The translations under genes and the position numbers were made by a program. A stretch of DNA of 64,000 bases from Legionella quateirensis (lineage in GTDB: Bacteria; Pseudomonadota; Gammaproteobacteria; Legionellales; Legionellaceae): positions 52,748 to 116,747 of the forward strand of contig NZ_LNYR01000046.1 of the NCBI RefSeq assembly GCF_001467955.1, given 5' to 3'. The notes below the pieces were generated by a model. It had not been told where the DNA came from, made no database searches, and was given only the letters and a program-made list of their open reading frames with translations. Of the stretch, positions 17,632 to 26,792 are shown in pieces (positions within the stretch are counted from its first letter, which is position 1; every line of letters begins with the position of its first letter).

Positions 17632-19071
17632 CTAGTGTACTTTATTCACATGCACCCAACTTCCGCCTAATGCCTTAATCAATTGAACACTGGCAATTTG
17701 GCGCCGAGTGAGCACATTAACCGCTGCAAGTTCTGTTTGTAAGGCTGTGTTTTCAACTACCACTACGTCCAGGAACGTCACAATACCTCCAGAATAACGA
17801 TTGTTTGCTTGTGTTAATGCACGTTTTGCTGCCTGAGCAGCCGCTTTTTGACTACGAATTTCCTGATCCAGTTGATTTACAGCAACCAGACTGTCTTCTA
17901 CTTCCTGAAATGCAGTTAATACCGTTTGTCTATAATCTGCTACTGTTTCAAAATAACTGGCCTTTGCATATTTTAACTGCCCTACTAACTTGCCTCCTTC
18001 AAAAATTGGCTGAGCAACAAGTGGCTGCGCCAAAGCGAGCGTGCTGATTGGCCCTAAAGACCAGATTAAACTGGGCTTTGAAATCAGATTGGATAAACTC
18101 TGACTTTGAAAACCAAGAATCCCGGTCAGATCCAGCACAGGAAAAAATGCCGCTCGTGCAACCCCAATAGTGGCATTAGCAGCTTGTACACGAAACTCTG
18201 CTGCTGCAATATCAGGTCTTCTCTCTAATAAAGTTGAAGGAAGATCTGGAGCAACTTTGACAAGCGTCCGAGATAATTTAGCAGGAGGCAAAGAAAAATC
18301 TGCTGGGAATTGGCCAATAAGTATCGCAATAGCATGTTCATACTGTGCGCGTTTCAGGCGCATATCTGCTGCAGCAGTCTTTGCATTTTCCAGTTGCGTC
18401 TCAGCCTGATCTACAGCTTCTATTGGAGAAGCGCCACCGTGATAACGCTTTTTATTTAGGTACAAGGCTTTTTGATAAGCAACGACTGTAGCATCTAAAA
18501 TACGTTGTGACTCATCACAACCTCTTAGCGAAAAATAATCACTAGCCAGTTCTGCATGCAAACTTAAAGAGATTGCTGCAAGTTCAGCTTCCGTTGCATG
18601 TGCTGTATCTTGTTGTGCCGCAACTGCATTGCTAATACTTCCCCAAGCATCAAGTTCATAATTGACCCGAGAACCAATGATGTAATTATTATACAAAGGA
18701 ATTGTCGATGGATCTGCCATAGTTGTTGAAGTCTGTTGCCTGTTGGCATTAAGCGTTCCCTGAATGTTGGGAAAAAAGGCTGCCCTGGATACCTGAACCA
18801 ATGCCAGCGCTTCTTGATAACGAAAAAATATTTTTTTAAGATCCTGGTTTGAAACCTCAATCAAACGCTCTAATTTATTTAAAACGGGATCGTTATATAC
18901 TTCCCACCAGGGAGTAACTTTAGAAGAAGGCATCTTCGTTTTGGCTGGAACCCATGTCCCGGTTTCTTTAAAATGTGCAGGAACGGGCATAAATGGTCGT
19001 TCATATTTGGGAGCAAAAGAACAACTTGTTACAATAAAAATGACGATTCCCAAAATAATGATCTTGTTCAT
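17632..19071 (-). CDS. Outer-membrane efflux lipoprotein (NodT/OprM family)
   Basis: A 479-residue outer-membrane channel for tripartite efflux. The N-terminus is a lipoprotein signal with lipobox IVTSC (Cys near 17), then FAPKYERP, typical of the NodT family. Two internally similar halves (~60-260 and ~270-475) carry the helical TolC-type repeats, with LLERRPDIAAAEFRVQAANATIGVARAAFFP as the family landmark. It is the last gene of an RND operon; its start codon overlaps the stop of the membrane-fusion gene (ATGA). Together they would export drugs or other amphiphiles across both membranes. Confidence 0.94.
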   Translation of the reverse strand: MNKIIILGIVIFIVTSCSFAPKYERPFMPVPAHFKETGTWVPAKTKMPSSKVTPWWEVYNDPVLNKLERLIEVSNQDLKKIFFRYQEALALVQVSRAAFFPNIQGTLNANRQQTSTTMADPSTIPLYNNYIIGSRVNYELDAWGSISNAVAAQQDTAHATEAELAAISLSLHAELASDYFSLRGCDESQRILDATVVAYQKALYLNKKRYHGGASPIEAVDQAETQLENAKTAAADMRLKRAQYEHAIAILIGQFPADFSLPPAKLSRTLVKVAPDLPSTLLERRPDIAAAEFRVQAANATIGVARAAFFPVLDLTGILGFQSQSLSNLISKPSLIWSLGPISTLALAQPLVAQPIFEGGKLVGQLKYAKASYFETVADYRQTVLTAFQEVEDSLVAVNQLDQEIRSQKAAAQAAKRALTQANNRYSGGIVTFLDVVVVENTALQTELAAVNVLTRRQIASVQLIKALGGSWVHVNKVH

Positions 19072-20213
19072 GAAACAACCTTAACGTGTTCACCATTTAT
19101 TATAGAATCAGAAGGATTAAGAATAATTTTTTCTCCTGCGTTTATTCCCTCATCAATCTCTACTACATCTCCAAAATCCCGACTGATGGTTATCGGTTTT
19201 AAAACAACCTGATTATTTTTATCAACTACAGCAATTTGCAATCCTTGTGCCTGGAACAAAAGAGTATTTACCGGCAAACGAAATGTATTTTTAGGAATGG
19301 TGAAAGTAAAAGTCACCTTTGTATATCCGCCCGCAAGCAGTTCTTCATTAGAATTTTCCGCTTTAAACTGAGCCAGCAAGGTTCGAGTTGCAGGATCAAT
19401 AGCCTGGGCAGTTTTTATTAATTGCGCAGGAAAAGTTTGCCCCGGGTGCTCTGCGAAAGTCAAACTAACCTTCATATCAGGAGTAATTCGTGATGAATAA
19501 TTCTGAGGAATTTTCACATAAATTCTCAATGGATTGGTTTGAGCTATCTGGAACAACGGTAAACCGGTATCACTACTTCCTGCATTGATTAATGAACCTA
19601 TATCGGTTGTTCTGGAAGTAATCACACCATCAAAGGGTGCTATAACTCGCTCGAAACTCACCAGTTCCTTTAGTCGATCTACATTGGCGCGAGCTGCCAC
19701 TTCCAGGGCATATTTCGATGCAGCGTCGCTTACTTTTTCATCGCGCTCTTGCTTGGATACTGAATTGGATTTTACCAGATTCACCCAACGTTTAGCGGTA
19801 GATTGAGCGATTTGATTATTCGCAATAGCAGTATTGAGATCCGCCTCTGCCTGACGAAGTTGAGCATCCAGCTCGGGAGTTTCAATAACAGCAAGTAAAT
19901 CTCCCTTTTTTACATGACTGCCAATATCAACATACCAATTCTTAATGTACCCATTCGTTCGCGCGTAAATTGTAGCATCATGCCAAGCCTGCACATTACC
20001 CGGTAAAATAATTCGTTCTGTTCCGCTAAGAGGAGTTGCGGTGAGTACTCTGACATAGTTGACCTCATCGGCTCGGGTTTGTTGGCGTAAGATAATCGCT
20101 GAATAAACACGATAAACAATAACGGTTAAAAAAAGCATTAAAAAAAGAACCAGAAACACAAACAGTGGATTGCTTTTATGCTCTTTAAATTGATATTTAA
20201 TTCCCTTAAGCAT
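19068..20213 (-). CDS. RND efflux membrane-fusion (periplasmic adaptor) protein
   Basis: A 381-residue HlyD/AcrA-type adaptor. It has a cytoplasmic tail and one membrane helix (~17-38), the first lipoyl half-motif (GYIKNWYVDIGSHVKKGDLLAVIE), an α-helical hairpin, the second half (FERVIAPFDGVITSRTTDIG), and a β-barrel ending near VVEIDEGINAGEKIIL. It links the inner-membrane RND pump to the outer-membrane channel. The start overlaps the end of the pump gene by eight bases with AAAGGA upstream of the ATG, so all three genes are one translationally coupled operon. Confidence 0.95.
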   Translation of the reverse strand: MLKGIKYQFKEHKSNPLFVFLVLFLMLFLTVIVYRVYSAIILRQQTRADEVNYVRVLTATPLSGTERIILPGNVQAWHDATIYARTNGYIKNWYVDIGSHVKKGDLLAVIETPELDAQLRQAEADLNTAIANNQIAQSTAKRWVNLVKSNSVSKQERDEKVSDAASKYALEVAARANVDRLKELVSFERVIAPFDGVITSRTTDIGSLINAGSSDTGLPLFQIAQTNPLRIYVKIPQNYSSRITPDMKVSLTFAEHPGQTFPAQLIKTAQAIDPATRTLLAQFKAENSNEELLAGGYTKVTFTFTIPKNTFRLPVNTLLFQAQGLQIAVVDKNNQVVLKPITISRDFGDVVEIDEGINAGEKIILNPSDSIINGEHVKVVS

Positions 20214-23200
20214 TATTATTCCTTTGCTTCACTTTCAATTGATGATTATGAATCATGTAAAACACCGTAGGCACAAAAAAGAGCGTTGCAATTGTCGCAA
20301 AAGACAACCCTCCAATTACAGCTCGGCCTAATGGAGCATTCTGCTCACCGCCATCACCCAATCCAAGAGCCATAGGCATCATACCGATAATCATTGCTGA
20401 TGCGGTCATCAGTACAGGACGAATACGAGTTCTTCCTGCCTCCATAGCGGCCAGTAACGGATTGTTTGTTTCTAATAAATGTTGACGGGCAAAACTGATA
20501 ATGAGAATACTGTTTGATGTGGCAACTCCCATACACATAATCGCCCCTGTTAATGCAGGAACACTCAACGTAGTACAGGTAATAAATAAAAACCAGGCAA
20601 TGCCAGCAATTGCAGCGGGTAAGGCCGTAATGATGATAAAGGGATCAACCCAGGATTGAAAATTAATCACAATAAGTAAATAAATTAATAGAACAGAAAA
20701 AACAATTCCCCAATACAATCCCTGAAATGCCTGTTGCTGGGTATCAATCTGTCCCCTGACCGCTATAGTCGAACCTAAAGGCACTTCACTCTTCATTTCG
20801 GCAAGGATCTGATTGATGTCATGAGTAATCGAACCTAAATCTCTGTCTTGTGTCGCTGCAAAAATATCAATGACCGGCATGACGTTATAATGAGATTCAA
20901 CAACAGAAGTCCATTTTCGTGTAATGGTACCCAATGCTCCCAATATCTGATGTTGCGCAGCTGATTGTATGTTGGGAGAAATCCCGTCAATCATGATATT
21001 GCGTAATGCTTGTAAAGAGTTCATCACATATTGTGGTGCCTGGACTACGATAGGATAAGAAACTTTATTTTCAGGACTTAACCAAAAAGTAGGCGTCGTT
21101 TGAAAACTGCCCGACAAAGCAATAAATAAATTCCTGGCAATGTTACTTTGAGTTATCCCTAGTTCCTTTGCTTTACTTCTGTCAATATCAACAAATAATT
21201 CAGGATAGTTCATTGCCTGGTGCTCCCGAATATCCACAAGACCAGGAACTTCTTTTAATCGTTGCATCAATTTTTTCGCATAAATTCTGTTTTCATCTTG
21301 CTTCAAGCCAATTATCTGAATATCAATGGGTGAAGGAAGACCAAAATTAATGGTCTGGTTCACAATATCTGCTGGTAAAAATGCAAAGGATATATCCGGA
21401 AATTTCTGATTAAGCACGGTTCTTAATTCACGCTGATAGTCAAAAACAGAGTGATGTTTTGGTTTCAGAGAAATCAGGATATCTGCATCCTCTGGTCCAA
21501 CAGGAGCAGAATTACTGTACGATAAATTGATTCCACTCACAGGCAAACCTATATTATCCACTATGGTATCCAATTCCTGAGGAGGAATAACTGTTCTGAT
21601 AAGCTTATCTATAGTGTCAACGTAACGTGCGGTAACCTCAACGCGAGTTCCTGTAGGAGCACGAATATGAAGCTTTATTTGGCCAGCATCAACATTGGGA
21701 AAGAAATTACTACCCAGCCAAGGCCATAATAAAACAACGGATGAAACAATAAATACTAAAAAAATCCCGACAAAATAAGTGGCATTGTGCAATGCCTTAT
21801 TCAATAAAGTACTGTAATTTTCTCGAAAAATTTCAAACTTTTTTTCAAATTGAAGATGAATTCGTGCGAAGAAATTTTGAGATTGTTCCTTTTTTTTAGC
21901 ATCATGCTTGTGCAGCAGATATTTTGCCAACGTAGGAATAAGAGTTCGTGATAAAAGATAAGAGATTAACATGGCAAAAATAACTGCCTCTGCCAGAGGC
22001 ACAAATAAATATTGAGCGACCCCTCCTAGATAAAACATCGGTACAAACACGATACTGATACACAAAGTAGACACTAATGCGGGGATGGCAATTTGATGTG
22101 CGCCATCTAAAATGGCCTCTTCTACCTCTTTACCTTGCTCCAAATTCCAATTGATGTTTTCAATAGCAACCGTTGCATCATCAACTAAAATACCTACCGC
22201 TAATGCCAGACCACCCAATGTCATAATATTTATCGTTTCACCCAATACTGAAAGTATGGTTAGTGAACCGATAATGGATAGAGGAATGGAGATACTAATG
22301 ATTAAGGTACTGCGTAAACTACCAAGAAATATTAAAATCATAAGAGCAGTCAATGATGCAGCAATAATCCCTTCTGTAATCACTCCTTGAATCGCTGAAG
22401 TCACAAATATGGATTGATCCGCAAATTGTCCCAAATTTAAACCTGCGGGCATAATTTCTTTAATTTTGGGTAATAACGCTTTGATCTGCTTGATAATTCC
22501 CAAAGTTGAAGCATCGCCTGTTTTTTGAACTGACATCATTACGGCTCGCTTACCATCGACCCGTACTATATTGGTTTGCGGTGCAAAACCATCACGTACA
22601 TGAGCAACATCACGAATATATAAAACCCGACCAGGAGTAGTTTTAACGGGCATATCATTTAAGTCGTTTACCTTTAGAGGACTATTATTGAGCTTTACAA
22701 TGTACTCATAATCACCAATTTTTTGTGTTCCTGAAGGGATGATTAGATTTTGCGCTTCAATAGCGGTATTGATTTCTAAAGGAGATACTCCATACGTTTG
22801 CATGGCTTGCAAGTCCAGATCAACTTGTACCTGACGTACTTTACCTCCATATGGATAAGGCAAGGAAGCTCCTGCCACAGGCGCTAATTGTGGACGAATA
22901 AAGTTATTGCCCAAATCATTTAGTTCTTGTTCAGGAATGGTGTCACTGGATAAAACCAATTGCAAAATAGGAACGGTTGATGCTTTATAATTTAATATCA
23001 ACGGAGGCAGAGTACCAGGAGGCAAGGAACGCAGAATCGTTTGAGCTATAGAAGTAACCTGACTCAAGGCGAGCTCAATATTCACACCGGGTTGAAAGAA
23101 TAGCTTGACTACACTGACACCAATTAAAGATTCAGATTCAATATGTTCAATATCGTTGACAGTAGTAGGTAATACCCTTTCGAAAACGCTGGTAATTCGA

Positions 23201-23382
23201 TTGCCCATATCGTCAGGTGGCAATTCTGAGTAGCTCCAGATAACACTAATGACCGGAATGTTGATGTCCGGAAAAATATCGGTGGGAGTACGCATTATAG
23301 ACAATGGCCCAATGATGAGCAGCAATAGAGCTAATACTATAAATGTGTAAGGTCGTGTCAGCGCAATCCGTACAATCCACAT
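20206..23382 (-). CDS. RND family efflux pump, inner-membrane permease
   Basis: A 1058-residue proton-driven transporter of the AcrB/MdtB/HAE1 superfamily, with 12 predicted membrane helices and two large periplasmic loops. The paired acidic residues of the proton relay are present in ILVDDATVAIEN, and the C-terminal family signature GRTRIRPVLMTA is intact. Length is normal. The first gene of the efflux operon, it is divergent from the MerR-type regulator 475 bases away. The exported compound is not known. GGAA lies just before the ATG. Confidence 0.96.
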   Translation of the reverse strand: MWIVRIALTRPYTFIVLALLLLIIGPLSIMRTPTDIFPDINIPVISVIWSYSELPPDDMGNRITSVFERVLPTTVNDIEHIESESLIGVSVVKLFFQPGVNIELALSQVTSIAQTILRSLPPGTLPPLILNYKASTVPILQLVLSSDTIPEQELNDLGNNFIRPQLAPVAGASLPYPYGGKVRQVQVDLDLQAMQTYGVSPLEINTAIEAQNLIIPSGTQKIGDYEYIVKLNNSPLKVNDLNDMPVKTTPGRVLYIRDVAHVRDGFAPQTNIVRVDGKRAVMMSVQKTGDASTLGIIKQIKALLPKIKEIMPAGLNLGQFADQSIFVTSAIQGVITEGIIAASLTALMILIFLGSLRSTLIISISIPLSIIGSLTILSVLGETINIMTLGGLALAVGILVDDATVAIENINWNLEQGKEVEEAILDGAHQIAIPALVSTLCISIVFVPMFYLGGVAQYLFVPLAEAVIFAMLISYLLSRTLIPTLAKYLLHKHDAKKKEQSQNFFARIHLQFEKKFEIFRENYSTLLNKALHNATYFVGIFLVFIVSSVVLLWPWLGSNFFPNVDAGQIKLHIRAPTGTRVEVTARYVDTIDKLIRTVIPPQELDTIVDNIGLPVSGINLSYSNSAPVGPEDADILISLKPKHHSVFDYQRELRTVLNQKFPDISFAFLPADIVNQTINFGLPSPIDIQIIGLKQDENRIYAKKLMQRLKEVPGLVDIREHQAMNYPELFVDIDRSKAKELGITQSNIARNLFIALSGSFQTTPTFWLSPENKVSYPIVVQAPQYVMNSLQALRNIMIDGISPNIQSAAQHQILGALGTITRKWTSVVESHYNVMPVIDIFAATQDRDLGSITHDINQILAEMKSEVPLGSTIAVRGQIDTQQQAFQGLYWGIVFSVLLIYLLIVINFQSWVDPFIIITALPAAIAGIAWFLFITCTTLSVPALTGAIMCMGVATSNSILIISFARQHLLETNNPLLAAMEAGRTRIRPVLMTASAMIIGMMPMALGLGDGGEQNAPLGRAVIGGLSFATIATLFFVPTVFYMIHNHQLKVKQRNNNA

Positions 23383-23526
23383 AACATTCCATGTTTAAAA
23401 TTGAAAAAAAATCTAAGTTTAAAGGGATACCAGGAAAATAAAATAAAACATGTATCAAAAAATCAGAGTAAATTCTTCTTTTGACTAATGCAACAATTTT
23501 ATTATTTCAGCGTCAACAAATAAACC

Positions 23527-23593
23527 GTGATGTTCTTGCACTTTTGCTATTGCCTTAATCCTGGGGCGGTAGATGCCAAGAAAAAATAAATAA
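23527..23593 (+). pseudogene. Decayed 3' fragment of the DUF6632-like gene
   Basis: About 67 bases aligning with the last 69 bases of the intact gene (17278-17346), with roughly seven substitutions, a one-base deletion that shifts the frame, and a small gap near the stop. The shared block ends in the sequence for MPRKNS. Only the tail of the gene remains. A few more bases match downstream (CGAAAAT). Confidence 0.8.
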
Positions 23594-23616
23594 TACTCAC
23601 CGAAAATCAAACCATC

Positions 23617-23704
23617 GTAGCCGGTATTAGCGCAGCGTAATACGGGGGACTTTGAGCTTCGAACATGATTTTCCCCCGTATTACGCTGCGCTAATACGGG
23701 CTAC
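23617..23704. repeat. 33-bp inverted repeat element
   Basis: The arms at 23617-23649 and 23672-23704 are complementary at 32 of 33 positions, separated by 22 bases. The arm contains GGTATTAGCGCAGCGTAATA. It is far too GC-rich for its surroundings and non-coding: a mobile palindromic element lying just after the decayed gene fragment. The rest of this 475-base gap (23383-23526) shows nothing recognisable apart from the likely promoter zone of the efflux operon. Confidence 0.8.
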
Positions 23705-23805
23705 AAACTCTATATGCTTCTCTTCGATTCGTCAGGATTTTATTATTGGTTACAGAGTCAGATTCCTATACATAAAAAATAATTACAATTATGCTTAAAT
23801 AATAC

Positions 23806-23836
23806 TTGACCCTATTGTTGCTATAGACCTTATCTT
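23806..23836 (+). promoter_or_regulatory. MerR-type promoter with 19-bp spacer
   Basis: TTGACC (23806-23811) and TATCTT (23831-23836) are separated by 19 bases, the long spacer typical of MerR-activated promoters. An imperfect dyad lies inside it (CTATTG-TTG-CTATAG, 5 of 6 pairs). It lies directly before the regulator gene, implying autoregulation. Confidence 0.65.
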
Positions 23837-23857
23837 AGTTAACAAGGAGGAAATACA

Positions 23858-24805
23858 ATGACTCAATGGTTCGTAAAAGACTTAGCTAAACTAACCGGCA
23901 TAACAGTGCAAACACTGCATCATTATGATCGCATTAATTTATTGAAGCCTTCGTTACGAATGCCTAATGGTTATCGTGTTTACTCTGAACAGGATTTATT
24001 GCAACTGCAACAGATTATTGCTTTGAAGTTTTTCGGGTTTGAGTTAGCACAAATCAAAACTCTGCTCACAGAAGAAAGTGAGGCACTAAAGCATTTTAAC
24101 AACCAGGTCCGGGTGCTGGAAGAAAAAGGAAGGGCTTTGGTTGATGGTGCAAAAGCGCTGCAAAGCATCATTGATACTGTTGATAGTCATAAATCCATAC
24201 CATGGGAAACCATTATACAACTTATAGAGGTCTATAAAATGACAGATAATCTTGAACACAGCTGGGTAAAAGAAATATTCACCCCTGATGAATTAAAACA
24301 GTATGCTGAATTCGAAAAAGAAATGAAAGCCAATAAAACTCCAGAGCAAAAAGCTGCTTTTGAACAACAATGGCAGCAACTTTTGGCTGAGCTGAAAATG
24401 AATATGAACCAGGATCCTCAATCTGCTTCAGGTATTGAATTAGGCAAAAAATACATGGCATGGGTCAATGGAATTTATGGAAAAAAATATGCCCACCTAA
24501 GAACCAAAAAATGGGAAAAAGGCTTTGGGGAAGGCAAAGGTTTACAAGACATTGGGTTAACACCTGAATTAATGACCTGGGTAGAAAAAGCCACCAACGC
24601 CTACTGGAAAAATCGAATTTTTGGCATTCTCGAACTCGTTGGTAAAAAACCAGACGCTACCGTTTTATCACTATGGAATGAAGCACTTGATGATTTGTAT
24701 GGGAATGAAACAGCTCGTAAACAAACCATTTATGAAATGGCTTTAAGTGATGAACAGGTCAGCGCAGAAGCAAAAGCCTGGCTTAAAAAACAGATGCACT
24801 CTTAA
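23858..24805 (+). CDS. MerR family regulator with TipA-like ligand domain
   Basis: A 315-residue regulator. Residues 1-70 form the MerR winged helix (VKDLAKLTGITVQTLHHYDR, then GYRVYSEQDLLQLQQI), followed by a dimerisation coiled coil (~75-115). The C-terminal ~190 residues are helical and resemble the antibiotic-binding domain of TipA-type regulators (LYGNETARKQTIYEMALSDEQ). It probably senses a drug-like compound and activates its own promoter and perhaps the divergent RND operon. A very strong ribosome site (AAGGAGG, seven bases before the ATG) suggests efficient translation. Confidence 0.9.
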   Translation: MTQWFVKDLAKLTGITVQTLHHYDRINLLKPSLRMPNGYRVYSEQDLLQLQQIIALKFFGFELAQIKTLLTEESEALKHFNNQVRVLEEKGRALVDGAKALQSIIDTVDSHKSIPWETIIQLIEVYKMTDNLEHSWVKEIFTPDELKQYAEFEKEMKANKTPEQKAAFEQQWQQLLAELKMNMNQDPQSASGIELGKKYMAWVNGIYGKKYAHLRTKKWEKGFGEGKGLQDIGLTPELMTWVEKATNAYWKNRIFGILELVGKKPDATVLSLWNEALDDLYGNETARKQTIYEMALSDEQVSAEAKAWLKKQMHS

Positions 24806-24816
24806 TCCTTTCCTGC

Positions 24817-24839
24817 AGGCAGGGGCAATCGCCCCGCCT
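24817..24839 (+). terminator. GC-rich hairpin after the MerR regulator
   Basis: AGGC-A-GGGGC / GCCCC-GCCT with a four-base loop and one bulged A, 12 bases after the stop codon. No run of T follows, so termination is probable rather than certain. Confidence 0.5.
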
Positions 24840-24914
24840 CAGCATCTTCATTACTCAAAATTGTCTCATTCAAACGTCATTTAAACCGTTTAAATTCAAT
24901 ACGATTACAGAATT

Positions 24915-24947
24915 CTTAATGTTTCCTTAATGTTCCTTATGTATAAT
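24915..24947 (+). promoter_or_regulatory. PmrA box with -10 element
   Basis: Two identical CTTAATGTT half-sites (24915-24923 and 24926-24934) separated by TC. This fits the published Legionella PmrA consensus (cTTAATatT-N2-cTTAATatT) at 8 of 9 positions in each half. Seven bases later comes a perfect TATAAT (24942-24947). The start codon of the downstream gene is 35 bases further on. Confidence 0.8.
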
Positions 24948-24981
24948 ATTTGCCCTTTAAGATGCCTATTGAGTACAGCAA

Positions 24982-26151
24982 ATGAAATTTTTTGCAATCC
25001 CTAAAAACTATCTACCTCAAAGTATTTCTTCAGAAACCCAAATTTATGTACGCGCAACCTTTGGATTGCTTGCAGCCGTAACAACAGCTATTAATCCAAT
25101 AGTTGGAGCCCTGGTTCTCGTAAGCCATGGCACATGGGAATTAGCAGGTTTTTTTACTGAACAAGAACACCCGGTACCCAATGTGAAACCACCAATAATG
25201 AGCAAGGAAGAACTCAGAGAACAAAAGTATACTGAGGCGTTCAATAAATTACTTTTAAAAGCACAAGAACTGGGGACTCAATGCTCACCTCAGGAAATTG
25301 AGAATGCAAAAAGAATATTCTTTGTCCATAATCTGATCGAAGAAGTATGCTATGAAGCCTTAGCTAAAATAGTTAAAAAGCTTGAGATCACTGGAGATGT
25401 AATTACTGAGCAACAATCAGGTCAAATTCTTGCCTACATTAAAAAAATGGCTCATGTGGAATTGCGTAAACGTGGGGGTTATACCTTAACTGGAAGAAAC
25501 ATGATCACGCCCAGTCAATTTTCACACGTTTTGCTCAACATAACTACTATTATTCATGATCGAGACGTTCGCTTGACGGATGCACGATACTATACATTAA
25601 CTGATTTATGCGTAGCTTTGGATGATCATAACAGTTATGTTAAAAATATATTGTTTCGCTCGTGGTTTAAATGTGACCAAATGTCCTGTGACAGCCATTT
25701 AAATATGATAAAAGATGTGGTTGGATTTAATGGGCGGATATCAGAGCAATTAGGTTTTGACTTTGAACACGCATTATCGAATAAGAAAGAATACTACAAT
25801 ACATATCATACCGGTATAAGAACAGTAGAGAATCCTGTTACAGGCGAACGTTCTGCTTTAAAATTTACAAATTTAACTGAAGTCAGATCCAAATTTAAAT
25901 CTATTATCAATAAATTGTTAAATTCTACTCCTGATAGCCGGTTAATCACTGAGTTAAGAATGAATAGGTTACTTGAAAAAGATGAGATAGATGCTCTTAT
26001 AGGAGGACGCAGTTATTCATGCGCACCACGTTTTCATCAACCAATAACACAGAACGCATTATTAGATCCCACTATCACTGTAGGTGAGTTCTTGAATAAC
26101 TATTTCCCAGAATTACAAGCTAAAAATACACATACTCCAATTTTTAACTAG
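24982..26151 (+). CDS. Hypothetical protein under a PmrA-type promoter, effector candidate
   Basis: A 389-residue protein with no family I recognise. An N-terminal hydrophobic segment (~28-58, FGLLAAVTTAINPIVGALVL) could insert in or bind a membrane. The rest is soluble and mainly helical, with several cysteines (CSPQE, VCYEA, CDQMSCD) and the motif RTVENPVTGERSALKF. There is no cleavable signal peptide. The promoter has an almost ideal PmrA box, used by the PmrAB system to control many Dot/Icm effectors in Legionella. The function is not known, and the effector label rests on this regulation and on the neighbouring ankyrin protein. Confidence 0.72.
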   Translation: MKFFAIPKNYLPQSISSETQIYVRATFGLLAAVTTAINPIVGALVLVSHGTWELAGFFTEQEHPVPNVKPPIMSKEELREQKYTEAFNKLLLKAQELGTQCSPQEIENAKRIFFVHNLIEEVCYEALAKIVKKLEITGDVITEQQSGQILAYIKKMAHVELRKRGGYTLTGRNMITPSQFSHVLLNITTIIHDRDVRLTDARYYTLTDLCVALDDHNSYVKNILFRSWFKCDQMSCDSHLNMIKDVVGFNGRISEQLGFDFEHALSNKKEYYNTYHTGIRTVENPVTGERSALKFTNLTEVRSKFKSIINKLLNSTPDSRLITELRMNRLLEKDEIDALIGGRSYSCAPRFHQPITQNALLDPTITVGEFLNNYFPELQAKNTHTPIFN

Positions 26152-26185
26152 GGGCTGTTGACATTTTCGATTTCCACCTCCTGCG

Positions 26186-26268
26186 ACTTGTTCGCGGGAT
26201 CCAGTTCGATCTTGATGAATACATTATGTTTGTTAATGAAACTTGATCTCTGGATCCCGCGAACAAGT
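26186..26268. repeat. 19-bp perfect inverted repeat element
   Basis: The arms ACTTGTTCGCGGGATCCAG (26186-26204) and its complement (26250-26268) enclose 45 bases. A degenerate relative (GGGATCCCGAGAACAAG) is seen at about 52169-52185. It is non-coding, and the first of two palindromic elements in the gap 26152-26792. Confidence 0.75.
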
Positions 26269-26324
26269 CCTGAGAGATGGTCACAAAATGCGAGCGTAAC
26301 CAATTGATTTATAATTAAAAATCG

Positions 26325-26428
26325 ACGTACCGCGCTTTATGCGCGGTATCCAAGCTTTGCTCCTAAGGAAAACAGTATTTGCATAGCACTACCATCACTA
26401 TGGATACCGCGCATAAAGCGCGGTACGT
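26325..26428. repeat. 28-bp perfect inverted repeat with nested hairpins
   Basis: The arms at 26325-26352 and 26401-26428 are complementary at 28 of 28 positions around a 48-base loop. Each arm is itself a hairpin (ACCGCGC-TTTAT-GCGCGGT). A single diverged arm occurs at 38061-38088. Apart from these repeats and the PmrA-type promoter, the gap 26152-26792 shows no gene. Confidence 0.8.
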
Positions 26429-26729
26429 AGGCACTTATAAGATGCTTCAATTTTGTGAGGATCTCTCAGTAACAAGTCACGGGACGTTGGAAATAAATAG
26501 ATGAATTGTCAATACACCCTAGTAACCCATTAAGAAGCCAAGTCTTTTGTTTATCATCTGATTATCAAAAGACTAGACCTCTATCTCAATTAATATTAAT
26601 CATTCATCCAAAATCAAAAATCCATTCGCTCTGAGATTAAGCGGTAAACTACATGCATGATTCCTCACTTTTATCCGACTCATTAATAAAAAAACGTTTG
26701 TAGAAAAACCATACAAAATGGCCGCTAAT

Positions 26730-26762
26730 ATTAATATTCTCTTAATGTTAATGTTTTATCAT
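26730..26762 (+). promoter_or_regulatory. PmrA box with -10 element
   Basis: ATTAATATT (26730-26738), CT, CTTAATGTT (26741-26749), then seven bases and TATCAT (26757-26762). Each half fits the PmrA consensus at 8 of 9 positions. The spacing to the -10 is the same as before the 24982 gene. Confidence 0.78.
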
Positions 26763-26792
26763 TTAGACAATTTGATGTAAGTGGAGATAATC

